64,000 bases of DNA from Ligustrum vulgare (GCA_963555705.1 OY743180.1:33574129-33638128), one strand, 5' to 3'; positions 39,101-53,480 are shown, numbered from the stretch's first letter. A program made the numbers and translations. The notes: a model not told the origin generated them from the sequence alone.

Positions 39101-41078
39101 CTTCTTGAATTAATTTTTTTCATTCATCTAATAATATTTTTTTTAAATGAAAAAATTCTTCTAAGGTGCCTTAAAGGGAGAATTTTTTTTAATATATTAC
39201 CCTCAAACCTTTTTCCGAGTATTTTACCATCGCATCTATTTAATAAATTCGTATTAACCGTTAGTTTTAATTAATATACGTTTTTTAAAGTTTATTTCTT
39301 TTTATTTTCTTATTCTAAATATAAATATTTTTCAAATATATATAATCTAAACACTTCAATTTCTGACTAAAAAGTCTTTTAAATAAAATAAACAACTCTT
39401 TTATAAATTGTTATTTCTGATACTTCCTTCAATCAAAGGGAGAAAAAAAAATGAGGACTTCTTGAATTAATTTTTTTCATTCATATAACAATTTATTTTA
39501 AAGGGAACAATCCTTCTAAGAGGCCTTAAAGGGAGAATGTTTTTTAATAAATTACCCTCAAACCTTTTTCCGAGTATTTTACCATCGCATCTATTTAATA
39601 AATTCGTATTAACCGTTAGTTTTAATTAATATACGTTTTTTAAAGTTATTTATTTTTATTTTCTTATTCTAAATATAAATATTTTTCAAATATATATAAT
39701 CTAAACACGTTAATTTCTGACTAAAAAGTCTTTAAATAAAATAAGCAACTCTTTTATAATTTGTGATTTCTGATACTTCCTTCAATCAAAGGGAAAAAAA
39801 ATGAGGACTTCTTGAATTAATTTTTTTCATTCATATAACAATTTATTTTAAAGGGAACAATCCTTCTAAGAGGCCTTAAAGGGAGAATGTTTTTTAATAA
39901 ATTACCCTCAAACCTTTTTCCGAGTATTTTACCATCGCATCTATTTAATAAATTCGTATTAACCGTTAGTTTTAATTAATATACGTTTTTTAAAGTTTAT
40001 TTATTTTTATTTTCTTATTCTAAATATAAATATTTTTCAAATATATATAATCTAAACACGTCAATTTCTGACTAAAAAGTCTTTAAATAAAATAAGCAAC
40101 TCTTTTATAATTTGTGATTTCTGATACTTCCTTCAATCAAAGGGAAAAAAAAATGAGGACTTCTTGAATTAATTTTTTTCATTCATATAACAATTTATTT
40201 TAAAGGGAACAATCCTTCTAAGAGGCCTTAAAGGGAGAATGTTTTTTAATAAATTACCCTCAAACCTTTTTCCGAGTATTTTACCATCGCATCTATTTAA
40301 TAAATTCGTATTAACCGTTAGTTTTAATTAATATACGTTTTTTAAAGTTTATTTCTTTTTATTTTCTTATTCTAAATATAAATATTTTTCAAATATATAT
40401 AATCTAAACACGTCAATTTCTGACTAAAAAGTCTTTAAATAAAATAAGCAACTCTTTTATAATTTGTGATTTCTGATACTTCCTTCAATCAAAGGGAGAA
40501 AAAAAAATGAGGACTTCTTGAATTAATTTTTTTCATTCATCTAATAATATTTTTTTTAAATGAAAAAATTCTTCTAAGGTGCCTTAAAGGGGGAATTTTT
40601 TTTAATATATTACCCTCAAACCTTTTTCCGAGTATTTTACCATCGCATCTATTTAATAAATTCGTATTAACCGTTAGTTTTAATTAATATACGTTTTTTA
40701 AAGTTTATTTCTTTTTATTTTCTTATTCTAAATATAAATATTTTTCAAATATATATAATCTAAACACTTCAATTTCTGACTAAAAAGTCTTTAAATAAAA
40801 TAAGCAACTCTTTTATAATTTTCGATTTCTGATACTTCCTTCAATCAAAGGGAAAAAAAAAATGAGGACTTCTTGAATTAATTTTTTTCATTCATCTAAT
40901 AATATTTTTTTTAAATGAAAAAATTCTTCTAAGGTGCCTTAAAGGGGGAATTTTTTTTAATATATTACCCTCAAACCTTTTTCCGAGTATTTTACCATCG
41001 CATCTATTTAATAAATTCGTATTAACCGTTAGTTTTAATTAATATACGTTTTTTAAAGTTTATTTCTTTTTATTTTCT
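36127..41078. repeat. 14-monomer higher-order repeat, copy 2 (4952 bp)
   Basis: Second copy of 31178-36126; the start, the CCGTC-marked monomer (31533 to 36482) and the TGACACTT variant all keep +4949. The last two monomers deviate. The monomer near 40380 has GGGGGAATT, and the final one lacks the AAAAAGAGGAC variant and has a class 2 instead of a class 1 centre. About 0.7 kb at the end of the unit was therefore replaced in one copy. Confidence 0.85.
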
Positions 41079-43204
41079 TATTCTAAATATAAATATTTTT
41101 CAAATATATATAATCTAAACACTTCAATTTCTGACTAAAAAGTCTTTTAAATAAAATAAACAACTCTTTTATAAATTGTTATTTCTGATACTTCCTTCAA
41201 TCAAAGGGAGAAAAAAAAATGAGGACTTCTTGAATTAATTTTTTTCATTCATATAACAATTTATTTTAAAGGGAACAATCCTTCTAAGAGGCCTTAAAGG
41301 GAGAATGTTTTTTAATAAATTACCCTCAAACCTTTTTCCGAGTATTTTACCATCGCATCTATTTAATAAATTCGTATTAACCGTTAGTTTTAATTAATAT
41401 ACGTTTTTTAAAGTTTATTTATTTTTATTTTCTTATTCTAAATATAAATATTTTCAAATATATATAATCTAAACACTTCAATTTCTGACTAAAAAGTCTT
41501 TTAAATAAAATAAACAACTCTTTTATAAATTGTTATTTCTGATACTTCCTTCAATCAAAGGGAGAAAAAAAATGAGGACTTCTTGAATTAATTTTTTTCA
41601 TTCATATAACAATTTATTTTAAAGGGAACAATCCTTCTAAGAGGCCTTAAAGGGAGAATGTTTTTTAATAAATTACCGTCAAACCTTTTTCCGAGTATTT
41701 TACCATCGCATCTATTTAATAAATTCGTATTAACCATTAGTTTTAATTAATATACGTTTTTTAAAGTTTATTTATTTTTATTTTCTTATTCTAAATATAA
41801 ATATTTTTCAAATATATATAATCTAAACACGTCAATTTCTGACTAAAAAGTCTTTAAATAAAATAAGCAACTCTTTTATAATTTGTGATTTCTGATACTT
41901 CCTTCAATCAAAGGGAAAAAAAATGAGGACTTCTTGAATTAATTTTTTTCATTCATATAACAATTTATTTTAAAGGGAACAATTCTTCTAAGAGGCCTTA
42001 AAGGGAGAATGTTTTTTAATAAATTACCCTCAAACCTTTTTTCGAGTATTTTACCATCGCATCTATTTAATAAATTCGTATTAACCGTTAGTTTTAATTA
42101 ATATACGTTTTTTAAAGTTTATTTCTTTTTATTTTCTTATTCTAAATATAAATATTTTTCAAATATATATAATCTAAACACGTCAATTTCTGACTAAAAA
42201 GTCTTTAAATAAAATAAGCAACTCTTTTATAATTTGTGATTTCTGACACTTCCTTCAATCAAAGGGAGAAAAAAAAATGAGGACTTCTTGAATTAATTTT
42301 TTTCATTCATCTAATAATATTTTTTTTAAATGAAAAAATTCTTCTAAGGTGCCTTAAAGGGAGAATTTTTTTTAATATATTACCCTCAAACCTTTTTCCG
42401 AGTATTTTACCATCGCATCTATTTAATAAATTCGTATTAACCGTTAGTTTTAATTAATATACGTTTTTTAAAGTTTATTTCTTTTTATTTTCTTATTCTA
42501 AATATAAATATTTTTCAAATATATATAATCTAAACACTTCAATTTCTGACTAAAAAGTCTTTAAATAAAATAAGCAACTCTTTTATAATTTGTGATTTCT
42601 GATACTTCCTTCAATCAAAGGGAGAAAAAAAAATGAGGACTTCTTGAATTAATTTTTTTCATTCATCTAATAATATTTTTTTTAAATGAAAAAATTCTTT
42701 TAAGGTGCCTTAAAGGGGGAATTTTTTTTAATATATTACCCTCAAACCTTTTTCCGAGTATTTTACCATCGCATCTATTTAATAAATTCGTATTAACCGT
42801 TAGTTTTAATTAATATACGTTTTTTAAAGTTTATTTCTTTTTATTTTCTTATTCTAAATATAAATATTTTTCAAATATATATAATCTAAACACTTCAATT
42901 TCTGACTAAAAAGTCTTTAAATAAAATAAGCAACTCTTTTATAATTTTCGATTTCTGATACTTCCTTCAATCAAAGGGAAAAAAAAAATGAGGACTTCTT
43001 GAATTAATTTTTTTCATTCATCTAATAATATTTTTTTTAAATGAAAAAATTCTTCTAAGGTGCCTTAAAGGGAGAATTTTTTTTAATATATTACCCTCAA
43101 ACCTTTTTCCGAGTATTTTACCATCGCATCTATTTAATAAATTCGTATTAACCGTTAGTTTTAATTAATATACGTTTTATAAAGTTTATTTCTTTTTATT
43201 TTCT
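41079..43204. repeat. 6-monomer block (2126 bp), also a partial third copy of the 14-mer
   Basis: The first four monomers (41079, 41434 and the next two, including TGACACTT near 42243) equal the first four of 36127-41078 at +4952. The following two (CACTTC class 2 with AAAGGGGGAATT, then TTTTCG class 2) do not. The block restarts at 43205, so a 14-monomer unit has been cut to six monomers and then used as a new repeat. Confidence 0.83.
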
Positions 43205-44630
43205 TATTCTAAATATAAATATTTTTCAAATATATATAATCTAAACACTTCAATTTCTGACTAAAAAGTCTTTTAAATAAAATAAACAACTCTTTTATAA
43301 ATTGTTATTTCTGATACTTCCTTCAATCAAAGGGAGAAAAAAAAATGAGGACTTCTTGAATTAATTTTTTTCATTCATATAACAATTTATTTTAAAGGGA
43401 ACAATCCTTCTAAGAGGCCTTAAAGGGAGAATGTTTTTTAATAAATTACCCTCAAACCTTTTTCCGAGTATTTTACCATCGCATCTATTTAATAAATTCG
43501 TATTAACCGTTAGTTTTAATTAATATACGTTTTTTAAAGTTTATTTATTTTTATTTTCTTATTCTAAATATAAATATTTTCAAATATATATAATCTAAAC
43601 ACTTCAATTTCTGACTAAAAAGTCTTTTAAATAAAATAAACAACTCTTTTATAAATTGTTATTTCTGATACTTCCTTCAATCAAAGGGAGAAAAAAAAAT
43701 GAGGACTTCTTGAATTAATTTTTTTCATTCATATAACAATTTATTTTAAAGGGAACAATCCTTCTAAGAGGCCTTAAAGGGAGAATGTTTTTTAATAAAT
43801 TACCGTCAAACCTTTTTCCGAGTATTTTACCATCGCATCTATTTAATAAATTCGTATTAACCATTAGTTTTAATTAATATACGTTTTTTAAAGTTTATTT
43901 ATTTTTATTTTCTTATTCTAAATATAAATATTTTTCAAATATATATAATCTAAACACGTCAATTTCTGACTAAAAAGTCTTTAAATAAAATAAGCAACTC
44001 TTTTATAATTTGTGATTTCTGATACTTCCTTCAATCAAAGGGAAAAAAAATGAGGACTTCTTGAATTAATTTTTTTCATTCATATAACAATTTATTTTAA
44101 AGGGAACAATTCTTCTAAGAGGCCTTAAAGGGAGAATGTTTTTTAATAAATTACCCTCAAACCTTTTTTCGAGTATTTTACCATCGCATCTATTTAATAA
44201 ATTCGTATTAACCGTTAGTTTTAATTAATATACGTTTTTTAAAGTTTATTTCTTTTTATTTTCTTATTCTAAATATAAATATTTTTCAAATATATATAAT
44301 CTAAACACGTCAATTTCTGACTAAAAAGTCTTTAAATAAAATAAGCAACTCTTTTATAATTTGTGATTTCTGACACTTCCTTCAATCAAAGGGAGAAAAA
44401 AAAATGAGGACTTCTTGAATTAATTTTTTTCATTCATCTAATAATATTTTTTTTAAATGAAAAAATTCTTCTAAGGTGCCTTAAAGGGAGAATTTTTTTT
44501 AATATATTACCCTCAAACCTTTTTCCGAGTATTTTACCATCGCATCTATTTAATAAATTCGTATTAACCGTTAGTTTTAATTAATATACGTTTTTTAAAG
44601 ATTATTTCTTTTTATTTTCTTATTCTAAAT
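43205..44630. repeat. Second copy of the first four monomers of the 6-mer block
   Basis: The CCGTC-marked monomer starts at 43560 (41434 + 2126) and the fourth occurrence of TTCTGACACTT is near 44368, about 2127 bp after that of the preceding block. Beyond about 44630 the next monomer has TTTTTGATTT and ATTTGTTTTAAATG, variants typical of the region 44.6-52.5 kb, so the correspondence ends. Confidence 0.82.
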
Positions 44631-44974
44631 ATAAATATTTTTCAAATATATATAATCTAAACACTTCAATTTCTGACTAAAAAGTCTTTAAATAAAATAA
44701 GCAACTCTTTTATAATTTTTGATTTCTGATACTTCCTTCAATCAAAGGGAAAAAAAAATGAGGACTTCTTGAATTAATTTTTTTAATTCATCTAATAATA
44801 TTTGTTTTAAATGAAAAAATTCTTCTAAGGTGCCTTAAAGGGAGAATTTTTTTTAATATATTACCCTCAAACCTTTTTCCGAGTATTTTACCATCGCATC
44901 TATTTAATAAATTCGTATTAACCGTTAGTTTTAATTAATATACGTTTTTTAAAGTTTATTTCTTTTTATTTTCT

Positions 44975-46350
44975 TATTCTAAATATAAATATTTTTCAAA
45001 TATATATAATCTAAACACTTCAATTTCTGACTAAAAAGTCTTTTAAATAAAATAAACAACTCTTTTATAAATTGTTATTTGTGATACTTCCTTCAATCAA
45101 GGGGAGAAAAAAAATGAGGACTTCTTGAATTAATTTTTTTCATTCATATAACAATTTATTTTAAAGGGAACAACTCTTCTAAGAGGCCTTAAAGGGAGAA
45201 TGTTTTTTAATAAATTACCCTCAAACCTTTTTCCTAGTATTTTACCATCGCATCTATTTAATAAATTCGTATTAACCGTAAGTTTTAATTAATATTCGTT
45301 TTTTAAAGTTTATTTCTTTTTATTTTCTTATTCTAAATATAAATATTTTTCAAATATATATAATCTAAACAGTTCAATTTCTGACTAAAAAGTCTTTAAA
45401 TAAAATAAGCAACTCTTTTATAATTTGTGATTTCTGATACTTCCTTCAATCAAAGGGAAAAAAAATGAGGACTTCTTGAATTAATTTTTTTCATTCATAT
45501 AACAATTTATTTTAAAGGGAACAATTCTTCTAAGAGGCCTTAAAGGGAGAATGTTTTTTAATAAATTACCCTCAAACCTTTTTCCGAGTATTTTACCATC
45601 GCATGTATTTAATAAATTCGTATTAACCGTTAGTTTTAATTAATATACGTTTTTTAAAGTTTATTTCTTTTTATTTTCTTATTCTAAATATAAATATTTT
45701 TCAAATATATATAATCTAAACACGTCAATTTCTGACTAAAAAGTCTTTAAATAAAATAAGCAACTCTTTTATAATTTGTGATTTCTGATACTTCCTTCAA
45801 TCAAAGGGAGAAAAAAAAATGAGGACTTCTTGAATTAATTTTTTTCATTCATATAACAATTTATTTTAAAGGGAACAATTCTTCTAAGAGGCCTTAAAGG
45901 GAGAATGTTTTTTAATAAATTACCCTCAAACCTTTTTCCGAGTATTTTACCATCGCATCTATTTAATAAATTCGTATTAACCGTAAGTTTTAATTAATAT
46001 TCGTTTTTTAAAGTTTATTTATTTTTATTTTTTTATTCTAAATATAAATATTTTTCAAATATATATAATCTAAACACTTCAATTTCTGACTAAAAAGTCT
46101 TTTAAATAAAATAAACAACTCTTTTATAGATTGTTATTTCTGATACTTCCTTCAATCAAAGGGAGAAAAAAAAATGAGGACTTCTTGAATTAATTTTTTT
46201 CATTCATATAACAATTTTTTTTTTTTAAAAATGAAACAATTCTTCTAAGAGGCCTTAAACGGAGAATTTTTTTTAACATATTACCCTCAAACCTTTTTCT
46301 GAATATTTTACCATCGCATCTTTTTAAAAGATTGGTATTAACCGTTAGTT
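44975..46350. repeat. Long-range duplicate, left copy (~1.38 kb; partner 55247-56622)
   Basis: Markers occur again exactly 10272 bp downstream: GGGGAGAAAA (45101 and 55373), TTCCTAGTAT (45231 and 55503), GCATGTATTT (45601 and 55873) and CTTTTATAGATTG (46121 and 56393). 10272 bp is 29 monomers. A third, partial copy lies at 50551-51200 (offset +5320). A few substitutions separate the copies (CAACTCTTC against CAATTCTTC near 45171). The ends were judged by eye and are accurate to a few tens of bases. Confidence 0.82.
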
Positions 46351-46394
46351 TTAATTAATATTCGTTTTTTAAAGTTTATTTATTTTTATTTTCT
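46034..46394. repeat. Divergent, flank-type monomer within the homogenised core
   Basis: 361 bp, the longest complete monomer I measured. From about 46210 it reads CAATTTTTTTTTTTTAAAA, ATGAAACAATTCTTC, AAACGGAGAATT, TTAACATATTACCC, TTTTTCTGAATATT and CATCTTTTTAAAAGATTGG, matching monomers beyond 56.4 kb rather than its neighbours. The next monomer (from 46395) continues in flank style, with TAAATAAAAATA, CAATTTCTCACTAAAAAATC and ACTCTGTTATAA, until about 46490, and then turns into a normal class 2 core monomer. A second copy lies 10272 bp downstream (about 56306-56625). Confidence 0.85.
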
Positions 46395-47814
46395 TATTCT
46401 AAATAAAAATATTTTTCAAATATATATAATCTAAACACGTCAATTTCTCACTAAAAAATCTTTTAAATAAAATAAACAACTCTGTTATAATTTGTGATTT
46501 CTGATACTTCCTTCAATCAAAGGGAGAAAAAAAAATGAGGACTTCTTGAATTAATTTTTTTCATTCATCTAATAATATTTTTTTTAAATGAAAAAATTCT
46601 TCTAAGGTGCCTTAAAGGGAGAATTTTTTTTAATATATTACCCTCAAACCTTTTTCCGAGTATTTTACCATCGCATCTATTTAATAAATTCGTATTAACC
46701 GTTAGTTTTAATTAATATACGTTTTTTAAAGTTTATTTCTTTTTATTTTCTTATTCTAAATATAAATATTTTTCAAATATATATAATCTAAACACTTCAA
46801 TTTCTGACTAAAAAGTCTTTAAATAAAATAAGCAACTCTTTTATAATTTTTGATTTCTGATACTTCCTTCAATCAAAGGGAAAAAAAAAATGAGGACTTC
46901 TTGAATTAATTTTTTTCATTCATCTAATAATATTTGTTTTAAATGAAAAAATTCTTCTAAGGTGCCTTAAAGGGAGAATTTTTTTTAATATATTACCCTC
47001 AAACCTTTTTCCAAGTATTTTACCATCGCATCTATTTAATAAATTCGTATTAACCGTTAGTTTTAATTAATATACGTTTTTTAAAGTTTATTTCTTTTTA
47101 TTTTCTTATTCTAAATATAAATATTTTTCAAATATATATAATCTAAACACTTCAATTTCTGACTAAAAAGTCTTTAAATAAAATAAGCAACTCTTTTATA
47201 ATTTTTGATTTCTGATACATCCTTCAATCAAAGGGAAAAAAAAAATGAGGACTTCTTGAATTAATTTTTTTCATTCATCTAATAATATTTGTTTTAAATG
47301 AAAAAATTCTTCTAAGGTGCCTTAAAGGGAGAATTTTTTTTAATATATTACCCTCAAACCTTTTTCCAAGTATTTTACCATCGCATCTATTTAATAAATT
47401 CGTATTAACCGTTAGTTTTAATTAATATACGTTTTTTAAAGTTTATTTCTTTTTATTTTCTTATTCTAAATATAAATATTTTTCAAATATATATAATCTA
47501 AACACTTCAATTTCTGACTAAAATGTCTTTAAATAAAATAAGCAACTCTTTTATAATTTGTGATTTCCGATACTTCCTTCAATCAAAGGGAAAAAAAAAA
47601 TGAGGACTTCTTGAATTAATTTTTTTCATTCATATAACAATTTATTTTAAAGGGTACAATTCTTCTAAGAGGCCTTAAAGGGAGAATGTTTTTTAATAAA
47701 TTACCCTCAAACCTTTTTCCGAGTATTTTACCATCGCATCTATTTAATAAATTCGTATTAACCGTTAGTTTTAATTAATATACGTTTTTTAAAGTTTATT
47801 TCTTTTTATTTTCT

Positions 47815-50800
47815 TATTCTAAATATAAATATTTTTTAAATATATATAATCTAAACAGTTCAATTTCTGACTAAAAAGTCTTTTAAATAAAATAAACAAC
47901 TCTTTTATAAATTGTTATTTGTGATACTTCCTTCAATCAAAGGGAGAAAAAAAAATGAGGACTTCTTGACTTAATTTTTTTCATTCATATAACAATTTAT
48001 TTTAAAGGGAACAATCCTTCTAAGAGGCCTTAAAGGGAGAATGTTTTTTAATAAATTACCCTCAAACCTTTTTCCGAGTATTTTACCATCGCATCTATTT
48101 AATAAATTCGTATTAACCGTTAGTTTTAATTAATATACGTTTTTTAAAGTTTATTTCTTTTTATTTTCTTATTCTAAATATAAATATTTTTTAAATATAT
48201 ATAATCTAAACACTTCAATTTCTGACTAAAAAGTCTTTTAATTAAAATAAGCAACTCTTTTATAATTTGTGATTTCTGATACTTCCTTCAATCAAAAGGA
48301 GAAGAAAAAAATGAGGACTTCTTGAATTAATTTTTTTCATTCATATAAAAATTTATTTTAAAGGGAACAATCCTTCTAAGAGGCCTTAAAGGGAGAATGT
48401 TTTTTAATAAATTACCGTCAAACCTTTTTCCGAGTATTTTACCATCGCATCTATTTAATAAATTCGTATTAACCATTAGTTTTAATTAATATACGTTTTT
48501 TAAAGTTTATTTATTTTTATTTTCTTATTCTAAATATAAATATTTTTCAAATATATATAATCTAAACACGTCAATTTCTGACTAAAAAGTCTTTAAATAA
48601 AATAAGCAACTCTTTTATAATTTGTGATTTCTGATACTTCCTTCAATCAAAGGGAAAAAAAATGAGGACTTCTTGAATTAATTTTTTTCATTCATATAAC
48701 AATTTATTTTAAAGGGAACAATTCTTCTAAGAGGCCTTAAAGGGAGAATGTTTTTTAATAAATTACCCTCAAACCTTTTTCCGAGTATTTTACCATCGCA
48801 TCTATTTAATAAATTCGTATTAACCGTTAGTTTTAATTAATATACGTTTTTTAAAGTTTATTTCTTTTTATTTTCTTATTCTAAATATAAATATTTTTCA
48901 AATATATATAATCTAAACACGTCAATTTCTGACTAAAAAGTCTTTAAATAAAATAAGCAACTCTTTTATAATTTGTGATTTCTGATACTTCCTTCAATCA
49001 AAGGGAGAAAAAAAAATGAGGACTTCTTGAATTAATTTTTTTCATTCATCTAATAATATTTGTTTTAAATGAAAAAATTCTTCTAAGGTGCCTTAAAGGG
49101 AGAATTTTTTTTAATATATTACCCTCAAACCTTTTTCCGAGTATTTTACCATCGCATCTATTTAATAAATTCGTATTAACCGTTAGTTTTAATTAATATA
49201 CATTTTTTAAAGTTTATTTCTTTTTATTTTCTTATTCTAAATATAAATATTTTTCAAATATATATAATCTAAACACTTCAATTTCTGACTAAAATGTCTT
49301 TAAATAAAATAAGCAACTCTTTTATAATTTGTGATTTCCGATACTTCCTTCAATCAAAGGGAAAAAAAAAATGAGGACTTCTTGAATTAATTTTTTTCAT
49401 TCATATAACAATTTATTTTAAAGGGAACAATTCTTCTAAGAGGCCTTAAAGGGAGAATGTTTTTTAATAAATTACCCTCAAACCTTTTTCCGAGTATTTT
49501 ACCATCGCATCTATTTAATAAATTCGTATTAACCGTTAGTTTTAATTAATATACGTTTTTTAAAGTTTATTTATTTTTATTTTCTTATTCTAAATATAAA
49601 TATTTTCAAATATATATAATCTAAACACTTCAATTTCTGACTAAAAAGTCTTTTAAATAAAATAAACAACTCTTTTATAAATTGTTATTTGTGATACTTC
49701 CTTCAATCAAAGGGAGAAAAAAAAATGAGGACTTCTTGAATTAATTTTTTTCATTCATATAACAATTTATTTTAAAGGGAACAATCCTTCTAAGAGGCCT
49801 TAAAGGGAGAATGTTTTTTAATAAATTACCGTCAAACCTTTTTCCGAGTATTTTACCATCGCATCTATTTAATAAATTCGTATTAACCGTTAGTTTTAAT
49901 TAATATACGTTTTTTAAAGTTTATTTCTTTTTATTTTCTTATTCTAAATATAAATATTTTTCAAATATATATAATCTAAACACGTCAATTTCTGACTAAA
50001 AAGTCTTTAAATAAAATAAGCAACTCTTTTATAATTTGTGATTTCTGATACTTCCTTCAATCAAAGGGAGAAAAAAAAATGAGGACTTCTTGAATTAATT
50101 TTTTTCATTCATCTAATAATATTTGTTTTAAATGAAAAAATTCTTCTAAGGTGCCTTAAAGGGAGAATTTTTTTTAATATATTACCCTCAAACCTTTTTC
50201 CGAGTATTTTACCATCGCATCTATTTAATAAATTCGTATTAACCGTTAGTTTTAATTAATATACGTTTTTTAAAGTTTATTTCTTTTTATTTTCTTATTC
50301 TAAATATAAATATTTTTCAAATATATATAATCTAAACACTTCAATTTCTGACTAAAATGTCTTTAAATAAAATAAGCAACTCTTTTATAATTTGTGATTT
50401 CCGATACTTCCTTCAATCAAAGGGAAAAAAAAAATGAGGACTTCTTGAATTAATTTTTTTCATTCATATAACAATTTATTTTAAAGGGAACAATTCTTCT
50501 AAGAGGCCTTAAAGGGAGAATGTTTTTTAATAAATTACCCTCAAACCTTTTTCCTAGTATTTTACCATCGCATCTATTTAATAAATTCGTATTAACCGTA
50601 AGTTTTAATTAATATTCGTTTTTTAAAGTTTATTTCTTTTTATTTTCTTATTCTAAATATAAATATTTTTCAAATATATATAATCTAAACAGTTCAATTT
50701 CTGACTAAAAAGTCTTTAAATAAAATAAGCAACTCTTTTATAATTTGTGATTTCTGATACTTCCTTCAATCAAAGGGAAAAAAAATGAGGACTTCTTGAA

Positions 50801-52766
50801 TTAATTTTTTTCATTCATATAACAATTTATTTTAAAGGGAACAATTCTTCTAAGAGGCCTTAAAGGGAGAATGTTTTTTAATAAATTACCCTCAAACCTT
50901 TTTCCGAGTATTTTACCATCGCATGTATTTAATAAATTCGTATTAACCGTTAGTTTTAATTAATATACGTTTTTTAAAGTTTATTTCTTTTTATTTTCTT
51001 ATTCTAAATATAAATATTTTTCAAATATATATAATCTAAACACGTCAATTTCTGACTAAAAAGTCTTTAAATAAAATAAGCAACTCTTTTATAATTTGTG
51101 ATTTCTGATACTTCCTTCAATCAAAGGGAGAAAAAAAAATAAGGACTTCTTGAATTAATTTTTTTCATTCATATAACAATTTATTTTAAAGGGAACAATT
51201 CTTCTAAGAGGCCTTAAAGGGAGAATGTTTTTTAATAAATTACCCTCAAACCTTTTTCCTAGTATTTTACCATCGCATCTATTTAATAAATTCGTATTAA
51301 CCGTAAGTTTTAATTAATATTCGTTTTTTAAAGTTTATTTCTTTTTATTTTCTTATTCTAAATATAAATATTTTTCAAATATATATAATCTAAACAGTTC
51401 AATTTCTGACTAAAAAGTCTTTAAATAAAATAAGCAACTCTTTTATAATTTGTGATTTCTGATACTTCCTTCAATCAAAGGGAAAAAAAATGAGGACTTC
51501 TTGAATTAATTTTTTTCATTCATATAACAATTTATTTTAAAGGGAACAATTCTTCTAAGAGGCCTTAAAGGGAGAATGTTTTTTAATAAATTACCCTCAA
51601 ACCTTTTTCCGAGTATTTTACCATCGCATCTATTTAATAAATTCGTATTAACCGTTAGTTTTAATTAATATACGTTTTTTAAAGTTTATTTATTTTTATT
51701 TTCTTATTCTAAATATAAATATTTTCAAATATATATAATCTAAACACTTCAATTTCTGACTAAAAAGTCTTTTAAATAAAATAAACAACTCTTTTATAAA
51801 TTGTTATTTCTGATACTTCCTTCAATCAAAGGGAGAAAAAAAAATGAGGACTTCTTGAATTAATTTTTTTCATTCATATAACAATTTATTTTAAAGGGAA
51901 CAATCCTTCTAAGAGGCCTTAAAGGGAGAATGTTTTTTAATAAATTACCGTCAAACCTTTTTCCGAGTATTTTACCATCGCATCTATTTAATAAATTCGT
52001 ATTAACCGTTAGTTTTAATTAATATACGTTTTTTAAAGTTTATTTCTTTTTATTTTCTTATTCTAAATATAAATATTTTTCAAATATATATAATCTAAAC
52101 ACTTCAATTTCTGACTAAAAAGTCTTTAAATAAAATAAGCAACTCTTTTATAATTTTTGATTTCTGATACTTCCTTCAATCAAAGGGAAAAAAAAAATGA
52201 GGACTTCTTGAATTAATTTTTTTCATTCATCTAATAATATTTGTTTTAAATGAAAAAATTCTTCTAAGGTGCCTTAAAGGGAGAATTTTTTTTAATATAT
52301 TACCCTCAAACCTTTTTCCAAGTATTTTACCATCGCATCTATTTAATAAATTCGTATTAACCGTTAGTTTTAATTAATATACATTTTTTAAAGTTTATTT
52401 CTTTTTATTTTCTTATTCTAAATATAAATATTTTTCAAATATATATAATCTAAACACTTCAATTTCTGACTAAAATGTCTTTAAATAAAATAAGCAACTC
52501 TTTTATAATTTGTGATTTCCGATACTTCCTTCAATCAAAGGGAAAAAAAAAATGAGGACTTCTTGAATTAATTTTTTTCATTCATATAACAATTTATTTT
52601 AAAGGGAACAATTCTTCTAAGAGGCCTTAAAGGGAGAATGTTTTTTAATAAATTACCCTCAAACCTTTTTCCGAGTATTTTACCATCGCATCTATTTAAT
52701 AAATTCGTATTAACCGTTAGTTTTAATTAATATACGTTTTTTAAAGTTTATTTCTTTTTATTTTCT
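47815..52766. repeat. 14-monomer block (4952 bp) in the second zone
   Basis: Begins with an m1-like CAGTTC monomer, as does 52767. Private variants keep +4952: CTTGACTTAATT (47961 and 52913), AAGTCTTTTAATTAAAATAA (48231 and 53183), TTCCTAGTAT (50551 and 55503), GCATGTATTT (50921 and 55873), and AAATGTCTTT just before the block (47521 and 52473). The stretch between about 48.35 and 50.4 kb does not correspond in phase. It has internal three- and six-monomer steps (AAATGTCTTT at 49292 and 50355). The ATG in one monomer is changed to ATA near 51139. Confidence 0.78.
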
Positions 52767-53121
52767 TATTCTAAATATAAATATTTTTTAAATATATATA
52801 ATCTAAACAGTTCAATTTCTGACTAAAAAGTCTTTTAAATAAAATAAACAACTCTTTTATAAATTGTTATTTGTGATACTTCCTTCAATCAAAGGGAGAA
52901 AAAAAAATGAGGACTTCTTGACTTAATTTTTTTCATTCATATAACAATTTATTTTAAAGGGAACAATCCTTCTAAGAGGCCTTAAAGGGAGAATGTTTTT
53001 TAATAAATTACCCTCAAACCTTTTTCCGAGTATTTTACCATCGCATGTATTTAATAAATTCGTATTAACCGTTAGTTTTAATTAATATACGTTTTTTAAA
53101 GTTTATTTCTTTTTATTTTCT

Positions 53122-53480
53122 TATTCTAAATATAAATATTTTTTAAATATATATAATCTAAACACTTCAATTTCTGACTAAAAAGTCTTTTAATTAAAAT
53201 AAGCAACTCTTTTATAATTTGTGATTTCTGATACTTCCTTCAATCAAAAGGAGAAGAAAAAAATGAGGACTTCTTGAATTAATTTTTTTCATTCATATAT
53301 CCATTTTTTTTTTAAAGGAAACAATTCTTCTAAGGTGCCTTAAAGGGAGAATTTTTTTTTAATATATTACCCTCAAACCTTTTTCCGAGTATTTTACCAT
53401 CGCATCTATTTAATAAATTCGTATTAACCGTTAGTTTTAATTAATATACGTTTTTTAAAGTTTATTTCTTTTTATTTTCT
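53122..53480. repeat. Chimeric monomer with a private central block
   Basis: 359 bp. The left part equals its partner at 48170 (TTTTAATTAAAATAAGC, CAAAAGGAGAAGAAAA), but from about 53295 the centre reads CATATATCCATTTTTTTTTT and AAAGGAAACAATTCTTC, then class 2-like AAGGTGCC with nine T before AATATATTA. The ATCCATTT segment is seen nowhere else in the window. It looks like a junction of an m1-like left part with a flank-type or class 2 right part. Confidence 0.75.

Larger units (their letters stand above)
44631..47814. repeat. Mosaic region with first flank-like monomers inside the core
   Basis: Nine monomers. New variants appear: TATAATTTTTGATTT, ATTTGTTTTAAATG, TTTTTCCAAGT, TTCCTAGTAT, CGTAAGTTTTAATTAATATT and GCATGTATTT. 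Two consecutive class 2 monomers of the same TTTTTGATTT/GTTTT type (starting about 46754 and 47109) form a local duplication. The monomers starting at 46034 and 46395 contain an insertion of flank-type sequence (see the separate entry). The last monomer before 47815 has AAAATGTCTTT and TTTCCGATACTT, which breaks the usual GACT/AGTC dyad. Confidence 0.8.
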
